Positions 8,478 to 16,279 of a DNA stretch of 64,000 nucleotides are shown in pieces. The position numbers and the translations under genes are program-made. Each line of letters opens with the position of its first letter. Within the stretch, counting starts at the first letter, position 1. The DNA lies in contig CAZXGJ010000005.1 in the NCBI GenBank assembly GCA_964639955.1, forward strand, positions 24,427-88,426, in the 5' to 3' direction. The notes beneath the pieces were generated by a model that ran no database searches, was not told the origin of the DNA, and was given only the letters and a program-made list of their open reading frames with translations. The stretch is from IGN2 sp964639955 (lineage in GTDB: Bacteria > Bacteroidota > Ignavibacteria > Ignavibacteriales > Ignavibacteriaceae).

Positions 8478-9302
8478 ATGCGTCGACCAAATACCACAGT
8501 AGTTCGGTCATTAGTTTGTTTACTTTTCTTTATTCAGATTTATGCTCAAGCCCAGACTGACGAAGCTGTTCAGATTATTCCGACAGTTTTTAATACTACT
8601 TTAGGTGAAATAAATCCGAAGACACCGGAAGTTTCCACCGATGAGCTGAAGTCGATCCTTGTAGAAGGAAAAACGCTTCTGCTGGACACACGTCCACATC
8701 TTGAATGGTCAATAAGCCATATCCCGGGCGCGTTCAATGTCGCCCCTAAACCGGGAATGCAGATGTCAATGTACACCTCGGATGTTGAAGAAATAGATCG
8801 GCTTACTAATGGGAATAAATCTCAGCCTCTCATTCTTTATTGCAATGGACCATTTTGTGGCAAATCCAAGCGAGTTGCTGATGAGTTAATAAATGCCGGA
8901 TATACAAATGTCAAGCGATATCAGCTTGGCGCTCCTGTTTGGCGTGCTCTTGGAGGTGAAATGGTAATTGAACCTGATGGAATAAAATATGTACTCAAGA
9001 AAGATCAGACTGCAGTTTTTATTGATACAAGAGAACCGGAAGAATTCAATGAATTTACCTTTCCTACGGCAGTAAATATTCCTGAAAGTAAAGTTCTAAC
9101 AGGAAAGGATGTAGGCGAGATTAAAGCTGCAAAAGACGACGGACGTCTTCCAATGCTAGATCACAATACCCGTATTATTGTTTTAGGAAAGACTGGCCTT
9201 CAGGCAAAAGTAGTAGCAGAAGCAATCACGAGAGAAGCTTTTTACAATGTAAGCTATTTTGAAGGAGACTTTAATTCTTTAATAAAATTAATAAAACCTT
9301 AA
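8478..9302 (+). CDS. Exported protein with two rhodanese domains
   Basis: A Sec signal peptide (SLVCLLFFIQIYAQAQ) leads into two rhodanese-like domains. The first (about 55-155) has LLDTRPHLEWSISHIPGA and the loop CNGPFCGKS with a candidate sulfur-carrying Cys122. The second (about 170-270) has FIDTREPEEFNEFTFPTAVNIP but reads VLGKTGLQAK where the catalytic Cys loop should be, so it is probably inactive. Likely a periplasmic sulfur or cyanide/sulfane handling protein; the exact substrate is unknown. It is transcribed against nuoF, in an insert bounded on the left by a relic of the nuoF 3' end, which suggests that the gene arrived with that rearrangement. Confidence 0.85.
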   Translation: MRRPNTTVVRSLVCLLFFIQIYAQAQTDEAVQIIPTVFNTTLGEINPKTPEVSTDELKSILVEGKTLLLDTRPHLEWSISHIPGAFNVAPKPGMQMSMYTSDVEEIDRLTNGNKSQPLILYCNGPFCGKSKRVADELINAGYTNVKRYQLGAPVWRALGGEMVIEPDGIKYVLKKDQTAVFIDTREPEEFNEFTFPTAVNIPESKVLTGKDVGEIKAAKDDGRLPMLDHNTRIIVLGKTGLQAKVVAEAITREAFYNVSYFEGDFNSLIKLIKP

Positions 9303-9350
9303 TTTTGACTTACCCGGAAGGAAGATTCCAACTGAACAAGTACAGATAAA

Positions 9351-10673
9351 CTAATTCTTCACATCCGCAAGCGGGAATGCTGTCTCTCTCATTGAGTGGA
9401 CTTTGTTTGCAACAGCTAAGCTAATTTCTTTATTAACTCTCGTTTCAAAATAATCACGGAATCTTTCAACCATAAATTTAACAGGCCAGGCAGCTGCTTC
9501 TCCAAGCGCGCAGATAGTGTTTCCTTCAATCTGGTTTGCAACTGTAATAAGTAAATCAAGATCACTTGTGGAACTGTTACCGGCAATAATTCTTATCAAG
9601 ATTCTTTCCAGCCAGCCTGTTCCTTCACGGCAGGGAGTGCATTGTCCACAGCTTTCGTGATGATAGAAGTGAGCTATTCTGGCTAACACTTTTACAAGAT
9701 CAGTATCTTCATCCATTACAATTACACCACCGGTACCAATTGCAGAACCAACTTCTTTCAATGACTCAGCATCCATTCTTACGCCTTCCAATTTATCTCC
9801 GCGAATCGGAGGCATTGAGGTACCACCGGGAATAACACATAAAACTTTTTTATTGTTTGGAACTCCACCAGCATAATTGTAAATAATATCGGTAAGTAAA
9901 GTCCCCGTTGGAAGCTCATAAACTCCGGGTTTGTTTACATGACCACTAACTCCAAATAATAAAGTACCGGGATGTTTCGGATGCCCGATTTTAGAAAACC
10001 ACTCCCACCCTTTTTCAATTATCTTTGGAACATTCGCAATCGTTTCAACATTATTAATTGTAGTCGGACAACCCCATAATCCATTCTGTGCGGGGAATGG
10101 CGGTTTAACTCTTGGGTACCCTCTCTTCCCTTCCAATGAATTCATCAAAGAAGATTCTTCGCCGCAGATGTAAGCACCAGCACCTTTGTGAATATAAACA
10201 TCGCAGAAGAAACCTGTTCCGAAAGTTTCTTTCATCTTCTCGCCGAGATATCCTTTTGCGTAAGCATCGTCAATTGCTTTTTGTAATAACCTTATCCATT
10301 TGTGATATTCACCTCTGATATAAACGTATGCTACTTTCGCTCCGATTGCATAGCAAGTTATTATCGTTCCTTCGATCATCTGATGTGGGTTGAATTCAAA
10401 TATTTGTCTGTCTTTGAAGGAACCCGGTTCACTTTCATCACCGTTTACACAGAGATATTTTGGTTTATCAGTTGTCTTCGGCATAAAGCTCCACTTCAAC
10501 CCTGTTAGAAATGCTGCGCCGCCTCTTCCTCTTAATCCGGATTTTTTAACCTGATCAATTATATCATCAGGAGTTTGAGTGAATGCTTTCTTTGCTGCAT
10601 TGTATCCGCCGTTGGAAACGTAAACATCAATTAAGTGAAAATCTTTTATATCGGGGAGGAGAATTTTTTCCAT
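9351..10673 (-). CDS. nuoF: NADH-quinone oxidoreductase subunit F
   Basis: NADH-binding and FMN-carrying subunit of respiratory complex I; first electron acceptor. The glycine-rich FMN/NADH motif GRGGAAF is at 49-55, the NADH-site GDESEPGSFKDR stretch follows, and the N3 4Fe-4S ligands appear as SCGQCTPCREG with a later Cys in NTICALGEAAAWPV. The length of 440 residues is normal. It is the last nuo gene of this operon; nuoG and the membrane-arm genes nuoH-N are not in the window. Only 3 bases separate its ATG from the stop of the embedded hicB gene. A diverged copy of its 3' end lies 1 kb downstream. Confidence 0.97.
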   Translation of the reverse strand: MEKILLPDIKDFHLIDVYVSNGGYNAAKKAFTQTPDDIIDQVKKSGLRGRGGAAFLTGLKWSFMPKTTDKPKYLCVNGDESEPGSFKDRQIFEFNPHQMIEGTIITCYAIGAKVAYVYIRGEYHKWIRLLQKAIDDAYAKGYLGEKMKETFGTGFFCDVYIHKGAGAYICGEESSLMNSLEGKRGYPRVKPPFPAQNGLWGCPTTINNVETIANVPKIIEKGWEWFSKIGHPKHPGTLLFGVSGHVNKPGVYELPTGTLLTDIIYNYAGGVPNNKKVLCVIPGGTSMPPIRGDKLEGVRMDAESLKEVGSAIGTGGVIVMDEDTDLVKVLARIAHFYHHESCGQCTPCREGTGWLERILIRIIAGNSSTSDLDLLITVANQIEGNTICALGEAAAWPVKFMVERFRDYFETRVNKEISLAVANKVHSMRETAFPLADVKN

Positions 10674-10676
10674 TGA

Positions 10677-10931
10677 TTAAACCGTGTTCCTTAAAATTGA
10701 ACTTTTAGTACGAGGACGTAAATATGGAGCTTTATATTTCGGTAGTGGAATTTTCATCCCTTCTTCTTTGGCAGTTTGAAGCCAAATTTTCTTTGCAATT
10801 ATTACTTCTTTTAACGCTTCCTGAGGTGTATCACCGAAAGCAGTACAATATTTTAAATCAGGAATATCGGCAACGTAACACTTGTCTTTTTCACCGTAAA
10901 AAACATTAATATGATAATCTTTTGTTTTCAT
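10677..10931 (-). CDS. hicB: HicB-type antitoxin inside the nuo operon
   Basis: The 84 residues show the HicB partial RNase H fold: YHINVFYGEKDKCYVADIPDLKYCTAFGDTPQEALKEVIIAKKIWLQTAKEEG, ending PLPKY. There is no added helix-turn-helix or ribbon-helix-helix domain, so it probably does not bind DNA alone. The start codon overlaps the hicA stop by 4 bases (ATGA), the usual toxin-first HicAB order. It lies in the same orientation as nuoE upstream and nuoF 3 bases downstream, so it must share the nuo transcript. The family normally neutralises the HicA ribonuclease by direct binding. Function here is inferred from family and pairing. Confidence 0.87.
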   Translation of the reverse strand: MKTKDYHINVFYGEKDKCYVADIPDLKYCTAFGDTPQEALKEVIIAKKIWLQTAKEEGMKIPLPKYKAPYLRPRTKSSILRNTV

Positions 10932-11176
10932 CTTTCTAATCTCAAATTAAATTCATTTATAATGTTTATAAACTGGTTTACCTGATATGATTTCACTTTC
11001 CCTTTCCTGTTTTGAATATTTATTAAGTAAGGAACATTTGAATGTTTGTAAATATGATGACTTTCTTCTATTCTTTTCAATGTAAAACCAAATGCTTCAA
11101 GCAGTCTATTCATCTCGCTAAATCGAACATCGTATGGATTATTTAAAACTTTTTCAAGCAGTTTTTTGCTTTTCAA
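10928..11176 (-). CDS. hicA: HicA-type mRNA interferase toxin inside the nuo operon
   Basis: Small double-stranded-RNA-binding-fold toxin of 82 residues; HicA proteins cut mRNA without the ribosome. The expected features are present: N-terminal helix KLLEKVLNNPYDVRFSEMNRLLEAFGF, the catalytic-His motif SHHIYKH, and the final strand-helix INIQNRKGKVKSYQVNQFINIINEF. It is intact, unlike the second hicA at 32770. It begins 2 bases after the nuoE stop codon and is followed by hicB with a 4-base overlap, so the pair is tightly packed into the complex I operon between two subunit genes that normally adjoin. Confidence 0.87.
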   Translation of the reverse strand: MKSKKLLEKVLNNPYDVRFSEMNRLLEAFGFTLKRIEESHHIYKHSNVPYLINIQNRKGKVKSYQVNQFINIINEFNLRLER

Positions 11177-11178
11177 AG

Positions 11179-11652
11179 CTACCTTAACCCTGTGAGTATT
11201 TCTTCAACCTTTTCCTTTGTAAGATTTTCAAAATAATCTTCATTTACAGCAATCATCGGAGCTGTGCCGCAGCTTCCCATACATTCAACTTCTTCTAAAG
11301 AAAATTTTTGATCACCAGTTACACCCAAATGATCAATACCAAATTTATCTTTTACCTGATTCCAGATTTCGTAACCACCGCGCAGCATACAGGAAACATT
11401 CGTGCAAACCTGAATGTGATACTTTCCCATTGGTTTCTGATGATACATTGTGTAGAATGTTACAACACCAAGAACCTCTTCCTCAGTTATTCCCAAAACA
11501 TCAGCTATCTCTTTCATCACTTCGTAGCTGATATATCCATTTTGTTCCTGAGCAATATAGAGTGCAGCCATAACAGCAGGTTTGCGCACAGGATATTTCT
11601 TTGTCTCCTGTTCTACTCGATTAAGGTTCTCTTCGGTGAATTTAAAATCCAT
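11179..11652 (-). CDS. nuoE: NADH-quinone oxidoreductase subunit E
   Basis: Thioredoxin-fold subunit of complex I that carries the N1a 2Fe-2S cluster. The four ligands are Cys83 and Cys88 (VCTNVSCML) and Cys124 and Cys128 (ECMGSCGTAP). The N-terminal helical part (PVRKPAVMAALYIAQEQNGYIS) is typical and 157 residues is a normal length. It normally sits directly before nuoF; here hicA and hicB lie between. A 100-base gap with short palindromes separates it from nuoD, unlike the tight spacing in nuoA-D. Confidence 0.96.
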   Translation of the reverse strand: MDFKFTEENLNRVEQETKKYPVRKPAVMAALYIAQEQNGYISYEVMKEIADVLGITEEEVLGVVTFYTMYHQKPMGKYHIQVCTNVSCMLRGGYEIWNQVKDKFGIDHLGVTGDQKFSLEEVECMGSCGTAPMIAVNEDYFENLTKEKVEEILTGLR

Positions 11653-11703
11653 ATTTCAACTCAGAATTATGCATAGTTTAATTTCTACGTATGGTTGCAT
11701 TAC

Positions 11704-11751
11704 TGCATGGTTATAATTTATAATCTTCTCATGCAAGCATGCATCCATGCA
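11704..11751. repeat. ATGCA-rich palindromic cluster between nuoD and nuoE
   Basis: The gap between nuoD and nuoE holds several overlapping copies of TGCATG or CATGCA (TGCATGG near 11704, then CATGCAAGCATGCATCCATG near 11730) that can pair with one another in more than one way. There is no T-run, so it is not a terminator. It may be a dispersed repeat or a processing site; no function is shown. Confidence 0.45.
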
Positions 11752-11752
11752 A

Positions 11753-13003
11753 TCACTTATCTGCTTCCCCCATTATCGGGTCGATGCTGCCGATGATGGC
11801 TACAACATCCGAAATCATCTGACCAACTACTAATTTTGGCAGTACCTGTAAATTATTAAACGAGGGAGATCGGATTTTACATTTCCAGGGTCTGCCTTCT
11901 CCGTTGCTTACCAAATAAAAGCCAAGTTCCCCCTTCGATCCTTCAATTGCATGATATATTTCTCCAACAGGTGGATTAATTCCAAAATTTACAATCATAA
12001 AATCGTGAATAAGCTCTTCCATTTTTGTATAAATTTCGGCTTTATGAGGAAGTACTCTTTTAGGTTGATTCGCAAGAACTTCACCCTGCGGCATCTTGTC
12101 AAGAATTTGTTTAACAATCCTTGCACTTTCCCTGCATTCGTCAAGTCTTAAAAAGTAACGTGCAAGGCAATCACCTTCCGAATAAACGGGTATATTAAAA
12201 TCGATTTCGTTATAGCAGAGATATGGCACATTTCTTCGTAAGTCAAATTCAACTCCGCAGGCACGAAGATTGGGGCCCGAAAATCCCAAATCTATTGCAT
12301 CTTCTTTTGAAATAGCTCCAACGCCATCCACACGTTCTATGAAAATTCTATTTTTATTGAGAAGCTGTTCAACTTCTGCCAAGTTTGGTTCAAATTGATC
12401 AATGAACCATTTTACTTTTGTAAGAGCTTCAGGCTGGGCATCGTTAGCAACTCCACCAATTCGTGTGTAACTATTCGTAAATCTTGCACCGCATAAAATA
12501 TCCCAAATATCTAAAATCTTTTCCCGTTCACGTAAAGTCCATAAGAAAACTGTCAGTGCACCTACATCCATCGAAAAGGAACCAATCTGTACGAGATGGG
12601 AAGCAATACGTGCAAGTTCAGCAATCATCATTCTGATATACTGAGCTCTTTTAGGTGCTTCGATTCCTGCAAGCTTTTCAACTGCCAAAACCCATGCAAC
12701 ATTATTTGCCATAGGAGAGATATAATCCAGCCGGTCTGTGTGAGGGATGTATTCATAATAAGTCATGTTCTCAGCCATCTTTTCATAGCCGCGATGCAGG
12801 TAACCAAGATCGGGGATACAGGCAACTATTTTTTCACCATCTAACCGTAGCAGCAAACGAAGCACACCGTGGGTTGCCGGGTGCTGCGGACCCATGTTGA
12901 GTACCATTTCATTCTCAAGCACATCATCAAAAGTATAGTCTGTTTTTGCACTGAGTAGTGCTTCTAAAATTTTAGGGTGTACGTCTTTTTCTAATGGATC
13001 CAT
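11753..13003 (-). CDS. nuoD: NADH-quinone oxidoreductase subunit D
   Basis: 49-kDa-type subunit that helps to form the quinone-binding pocket of complex I. Family signatures are MGPQHPATHGVLRLLLRLDGE near the N-terminus, the quinone-site His in GPQHPATHG, DRLDYISPMANN, the RIGGVANDAQPE stretch, and a C-terminal RPWKCKIRSPSFNNLQ ending in GSIDPIMGEADK. The 416 residues match a separate, unfused NuoD. The start is 6 bases after the nuoC stop. Confidence 0.97.
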   Translation of the reverse strand: MDPLEKDVHPKILEALLSAKTDYTFDDVLENEMVLNMGPQHPATHGVLRLLLRLDGEKIVACIPDLGYLHRGYEKMAENMTYYEYIPHTDRLDYISPMANNVAWVLAVEKLAGIEAPKRAQYIRMMIAELARIASHLVQIGSFSMDVGALTVFLWTLREREKILDIWDILCGARFTNSYTRIGGVANDAQPEALTKVKWFIDQFEPNLAEVEQLLNKNRIFIERVDGVGAISKEDAIDLGFSGPNLRACGVEFDLRRNVPYLCYNEIDFNIPVYSEGDCLARYFLRLDECRESARIVKQILDKMPQGEVLANQPKRVLPHKAEIYTKMEELIHDFMIVNFGINPPVGEIYHAIEGSKGELGFYLVSNGEGRPWKCKIRSPSFNNLQVLPKLVVGQMISDVVAIIGSIDPIMGEADK

Positions 13004-13009
13004 AAAAAT

Positions 13010-13498
13010 TTATTTCTTAGGCAATGGAAGTGAACCGGGAATACCCATCAGAGGAAAATCTTTTCTTAAAGGATGATGTTCAAATTCTTCCGGCATATAC
13101 ATTCTTCTTAAGTCCGGGTGATTATTAAATCTAATTCCATACATATCGTACGTTTCTCGCTCTTGCCAGTTTGCTGCAGCCCAGATTGAACTAACAGAAT
13201 CAATTGAGCAATCGGTTTCATCGACATCTGCTTTTAACCTGAGACGGAAATTATTCTTCATGGAAAATACGTTATAAACAACAGTAAACCTGTTTTTCCT
13301 TTTTGCCCAATCGATTGCGGTAACATCGGAGCAATAATTAAACTGAAGATCATGGTCTTCTTTTAAGAACCGACAGACATCTACAATCCTTTTTTTATCT
13401 AACTTGATAGTTAGTTCGTCTTTATAATCCGATACATCAAAATCAATATCAGAAAAATTTTCTTTTAGTTTTTGAGTGATAAGTTCTCTTAAATTCAT
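13010..13498 (-). CDS. nuoC: NADH-quinone oxidoreductase subunit C
   Basis: 30-kDa-type peripheral subunit of complex I, without cofactors. The signature ERETYDMYGIRFNNHPDLRRMYMPEEFEHHPLRKDFPL is complete at the C-terminus. With 162 residues it is the short free-standing form, not fused to NuoD. It lies 4 bases after nuoB and 6 bases before nuoD on the minus strand. Confidence 0.95.
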   Translation of the reverse strand: MNLRELITQKLKENFSDIDFDVSDYKDELTIKLDKKRIVDVCRFLKEDHDLQFNYCSDVTAIDWAKRKNRFTVVYNVFSMKNNFRLRLKADVDETDCSIDSVSSIWAAANWQERETYDMYGIRFNNHPDLRRMYMPEEFEHHPLRKDFPLMGIPGSLPLPKK

Positions 13499-13502
13499 AA
13501 AA

Positions 13503-14018
13503 TTAATTATTCTGGATAACGTCTAATTCCGGCAGGTTTTTAAATTCTGCTGCTTTTGTTTTGCCTATTTTTTCCTGAATCTTCATTAAAGCATGCAGAA
13601 GATTATCCGGACGGGGCGGACATCCGGCAAGATAAATATCAACTGGCAGAAACTGGTCAATGCCCTGAACAACTGAGTAAGATCGGTACATTCCCCCCGA
13701 TGAAGTGCACGCACCCATTGCTATTACCCATTTTGGATCGGGCATCTGGTCATAAATTTTCCGAACCACCGGCGCCATTTTATAAGTTACTGTACCGGCA
13801 ACAATCATCAGATCGCATTGCCTTGGAGTAAATCGCATCACTTCCGATCCAAACCTTGCTATATCATACTTCGGATCACCAACAGCCATCATTTCAATTG
13901 CACAGCAGGAAATACCCATCGGCATAGGCCAAACCGAATTTTTTCTTGCCCAGCCGATTATCGCATCGAGCTTAGTTGTAATAAAACCGTTATCTTTCAA
14001 ATATGATTCTAATCCCAT
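13503..14018 (-). CDS. nuoB: NADH-quinone oxidoreductase subunit B
   Basis: Carries the terminal N2 4Fe-4S cluster that passes electrons to quinone. The four ligands are visible: adjacent Cys38 and Cys39 (PMGISCCAIEMM), Cys104 (MGACTSSGGMY) and Cys133 (AGCPPRPD). The 171 residues are the normal length. Its start overlaps the end of nuoA by 10 bases, indicating translational coupling. Confidence 0.97.
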   Translation of the reverse strand: MGLESYLKDNGFITTKLDAIIGWARKNSVWPMPMGISCCAIEMMAVGDPKYDIARFGSEVMRFTPRQCDLMIVAGTVTYKMAPVVRKIYDQMPDPKWVIAMGACTSSGGMYRSYSVVQGIDQFLPVDIYLAGCPPRPDNLLHALMKIQEKIGKTKAAEFKNLPELDVIQNN

Positions 14019-14377
14019 TTAAAACCGCCTTTCTTGTAAGCGTATAAATATCCTATTTCAAGTACTATTAAGAATATTAACATCGAAATGAATACAGAAA
14101 TTCCATATTGCCCGAACAATCTTTTAAATTCTACTGCCCAGGGGTAAATAAATATAACCTCAAGATCAAAAATGATGAAGAACATTGCAACAAGGTAGTA
14201 CTTAATAGATATTCTTTCGCGAACTGTTCCAACAGGTTTCATTCCGCTTTCATAAGTAGAAACCTTTTCCCTATTTGGACGCTGCGGACCAAAAAGTTTT
14301 GATGAAATTATTACCGCAGCGGCAAAGCCTGCTGCAACAACTAAAACTATTAATACCGGGATGTATTGTTCAATCAT
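14009..14377 (-). CDS. nuoA: NADH-quinone oxidoreductase subunit A
   Basis: Small membrane subunit of complex I with three predicted transmembrane helices (about 6-27, 62-82 and 92-113). The conserved loop between helices 1 and 2, RPNREKVSTYESGMKPVGTVRERISIKYYLVAMFFIIFDLEVIFIYPWA, matches NuoA; Glu50 and Asp80-like acidic residues are retained. It is the first gene of the nuoABCDE-hicAB-nuoF unit, so the promoter should lie in the 92 bases upstream (14378-14469), where I see only AT-rich sequence. Confidence 0.95.
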   Translation of the reverse strand: MIEQYIPVLIVLVVAAGFAAAVIISSKLFGPQRPNREKVSTYESGMKPVGTVRERISIKYYLVAMFFIIFDLEVIFIYPWAVEFKRLFGQYGISVFISMLIFLIVLEIGYLYAYKKGGFKWD

Positions 14378-14469
14378 TTTAAAAATATTAATTAATGCTG
14401 GTCAAAATTATCCAAATCCTTGCCTATTGTCAATTTAAAGTTTTATCCTGAATGATAACTTTTAAGCAA

Positions 14470-16092
14470 TCAGTCAGCAGAAATCACTTTATACAAAACT
14501 GCAGGCGGATTTTCAAAATAGACGACTACTTTTAAGCCCGGATGGTTTTGTTTAGGATTTAGCAGATACTGAAATTCTCTTCTCATTGCGGCTTCAATGG
14601 TGCTGAAATAAAGATAATCTGCATTCTGTTCTCTTAACTTAGCAATTAATTCTTCGTAGCTATCTGCCATCGGCATCAGTTTAAATTCCATATCGAGATA
14701 ATAAGCAACGTGAGCTTTACGGGCGGCGATTCTTTTTCCTCTCTCAGGCTCCGGAACATTCTGAAAATACCAATCCTGCAAGGTCAGTAATTCCTTCGGT
14801 CCTGAATCAATATTAACACTGTTAAATGAATATGACTTTATGAACGTAAAGATTATTAACGCAGAAACCAGCAGCAATCCGAATTTTCGCGGAATGTATT
14901 TTTTCAATTTAAACTTTTCAGAAAAAAAAGGCTGGAAAGCAATCAACCCGTAAAACGGAACCAGGAAAAGTGAAAATCTTTCGCTGTAAAAAACAAGCAG
15001 CAGCAGTGCGAAGAAAAAAATATTAATTACATGATAGGCATTTTCCCTTCTACTCCATTTTTTAAATGGGTTACTGATAATCAGCAGAACCAACCCCAAA
15101 ATAGTGAATACGCCTATATGCCAGCCCATCAGCTTTTCCATATCATTAACAAAATGATCGCCGATATTAGAAACAGTAGTGGAAATAAAAACCGAAGGAT
15201 CTTGAAGTACAACATCTGTCAATGAAGTAATTTTACTGCTTTCGTTAAACCAGAAATCATCCCATGCAATTTTGCCCTTGCCATGCATTTCAAAAGCAAT
15301 GTTTTTATAATTCTCATTGTAAAAGAATGATCCTTTCTCACCAAGACAATAAATTCCCCATGGAGAAAAAGTAATAAAAAAGGTAACAGCAAAAATTGCC
15401 GATGCTTTTAGCCGTTTTAACCATGGTAATTGCCAGAAATTTATTACCAGGATTACTATTATAAAACTCAGCAAAAAGATTCCATTATACCTGGTTAAGT
15501 ACGACAAGCCGCCGAAAAATCCTGCAAGGACAACCTGCCTGTAATTAAATTCACTTTTACTTAGAAAAAAGAAGATGGTTAATGCAGCCAGAGCATTAAA
15601 GAACATATCTGTTCCGGCGCTGTAAGAGTATTGAATGAATACCTGGTTAACAGCTAAAAGCAATGTTACAAAAAATGCAGTTTTGGCAGAAAAAATTTTT
15701 TTAATCAATTCGAATGTAACGTAGACAACAACGGCAGCAGAAATAACGCCGATGAAAATTCCTGCTTTAAAGAAATCTCCAAATAAATAACCAGCAACCC
15801 CAAGCACCATCGGGTAAAGCGGACCTCTGAAGGCATCCATCGGAATAATTCCCTGAAGAAAACCCCTGGCACCCGGAACGTAACCCCAAAAGAAATCCGT
15901 TTCGATTCCATAATCGCCAACTGTATGAAAAATGAAACTTAACATCCCGACAATTAAGAAGTATGAAAAGGCAAGTATTAAACTCAAATATTTATATTCT
16001 AAAACTTGTTCGAATAAAAGTGCTGTTGGCTTTATTCCGTTTTCCGGAAGATTTTTACCGGGTTTCATCCTGGGGTTTTTAATTTTAGTCAT
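14470..16092 (-). CDS. GT-C-type membrane glycosyltransferase (PMT/ArnT-like)
   Basis: Polytopic membrane protein of 540 residues with about eleven hydrophobic segments. The first external loop after helix 1 contains the acidic pair expected for polyprenyl-phosphate-sugar transferases (DYGIETDFFWGYVPGARGFLQG), followed by the RGPLYPMVLGVAGYLFG stretch and TRYNG, and there is a soluble C-terminal region of about 100 residues (DWYFQNVPEPERGKRIAARKAHVAYYLDME). This is the plan of family 39/83-like enzymes that move sugars from lipid carriers to lipids or proteins. The substrate is unknown. Single gene on the minus strand, 92 bases upstream of nuoA. Confidence 0.75.
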   Translation of the reverse strand: MTKIKNPRMKPGKNLPENGIKPTALLFEQVLEYKYLSLILAFSYFLIVGMLSFIFHTVGDYGIETDFFWGYVPGARGFLQGIIPMDAFRGPLYPMVLGVAGYLFGDFFKAGIFIGVISAAVVVYVTFELIKKIFSAKTAFFVTLLLAVNQVFIQYSYSAGTDMFFNALAALTIFFFLSKSEFNYRQVVLAGFFGGLSYLTRYNGIFLLSFIIVILVINFWQLPWLKRLKASAIFAVTFFITFSPWGIYCLGEKGSFFYNENYKNIAFEMHGKGKIAWDDFWFNESSKITSLTDVVLQDPSVFISTTVSNIGDHFVNDMEKLMGWHIGVFTILGLVLLIISNPFKKWSRRENAYHVINIFFFALLLLVFYSERFSLFLVPFYGLIAFQPFFSEKFKLKKYIPRKFGLLLVSALIIFTFIKSYSFNSVNIDSGPKELLTLQDWYFQNVPEPERGKRIAARKAHVAYYLDMEFKLMPMADSYEELIAKLREQNADYLYFSTIEAAMRREFQYLLNPKQNHPGLKVVVYFENPPAVLYKVISAD

Positions 16093-16279
16093 TGAAATGA
16101 GATTAAATAAAAAAATAAATGAGAATTGAATATTTTAATCGTAAGCAATATAGTTATTTTTGATTAATCGGCTCATTTATTAAAACGGTGAAACGATTTT
16201 ACATAGATAATTTCACGTATAATAACTTAATTCGGGCTAAACCCCGAAAAAAATAAATTGATCCCTGAACACCGGTGCT

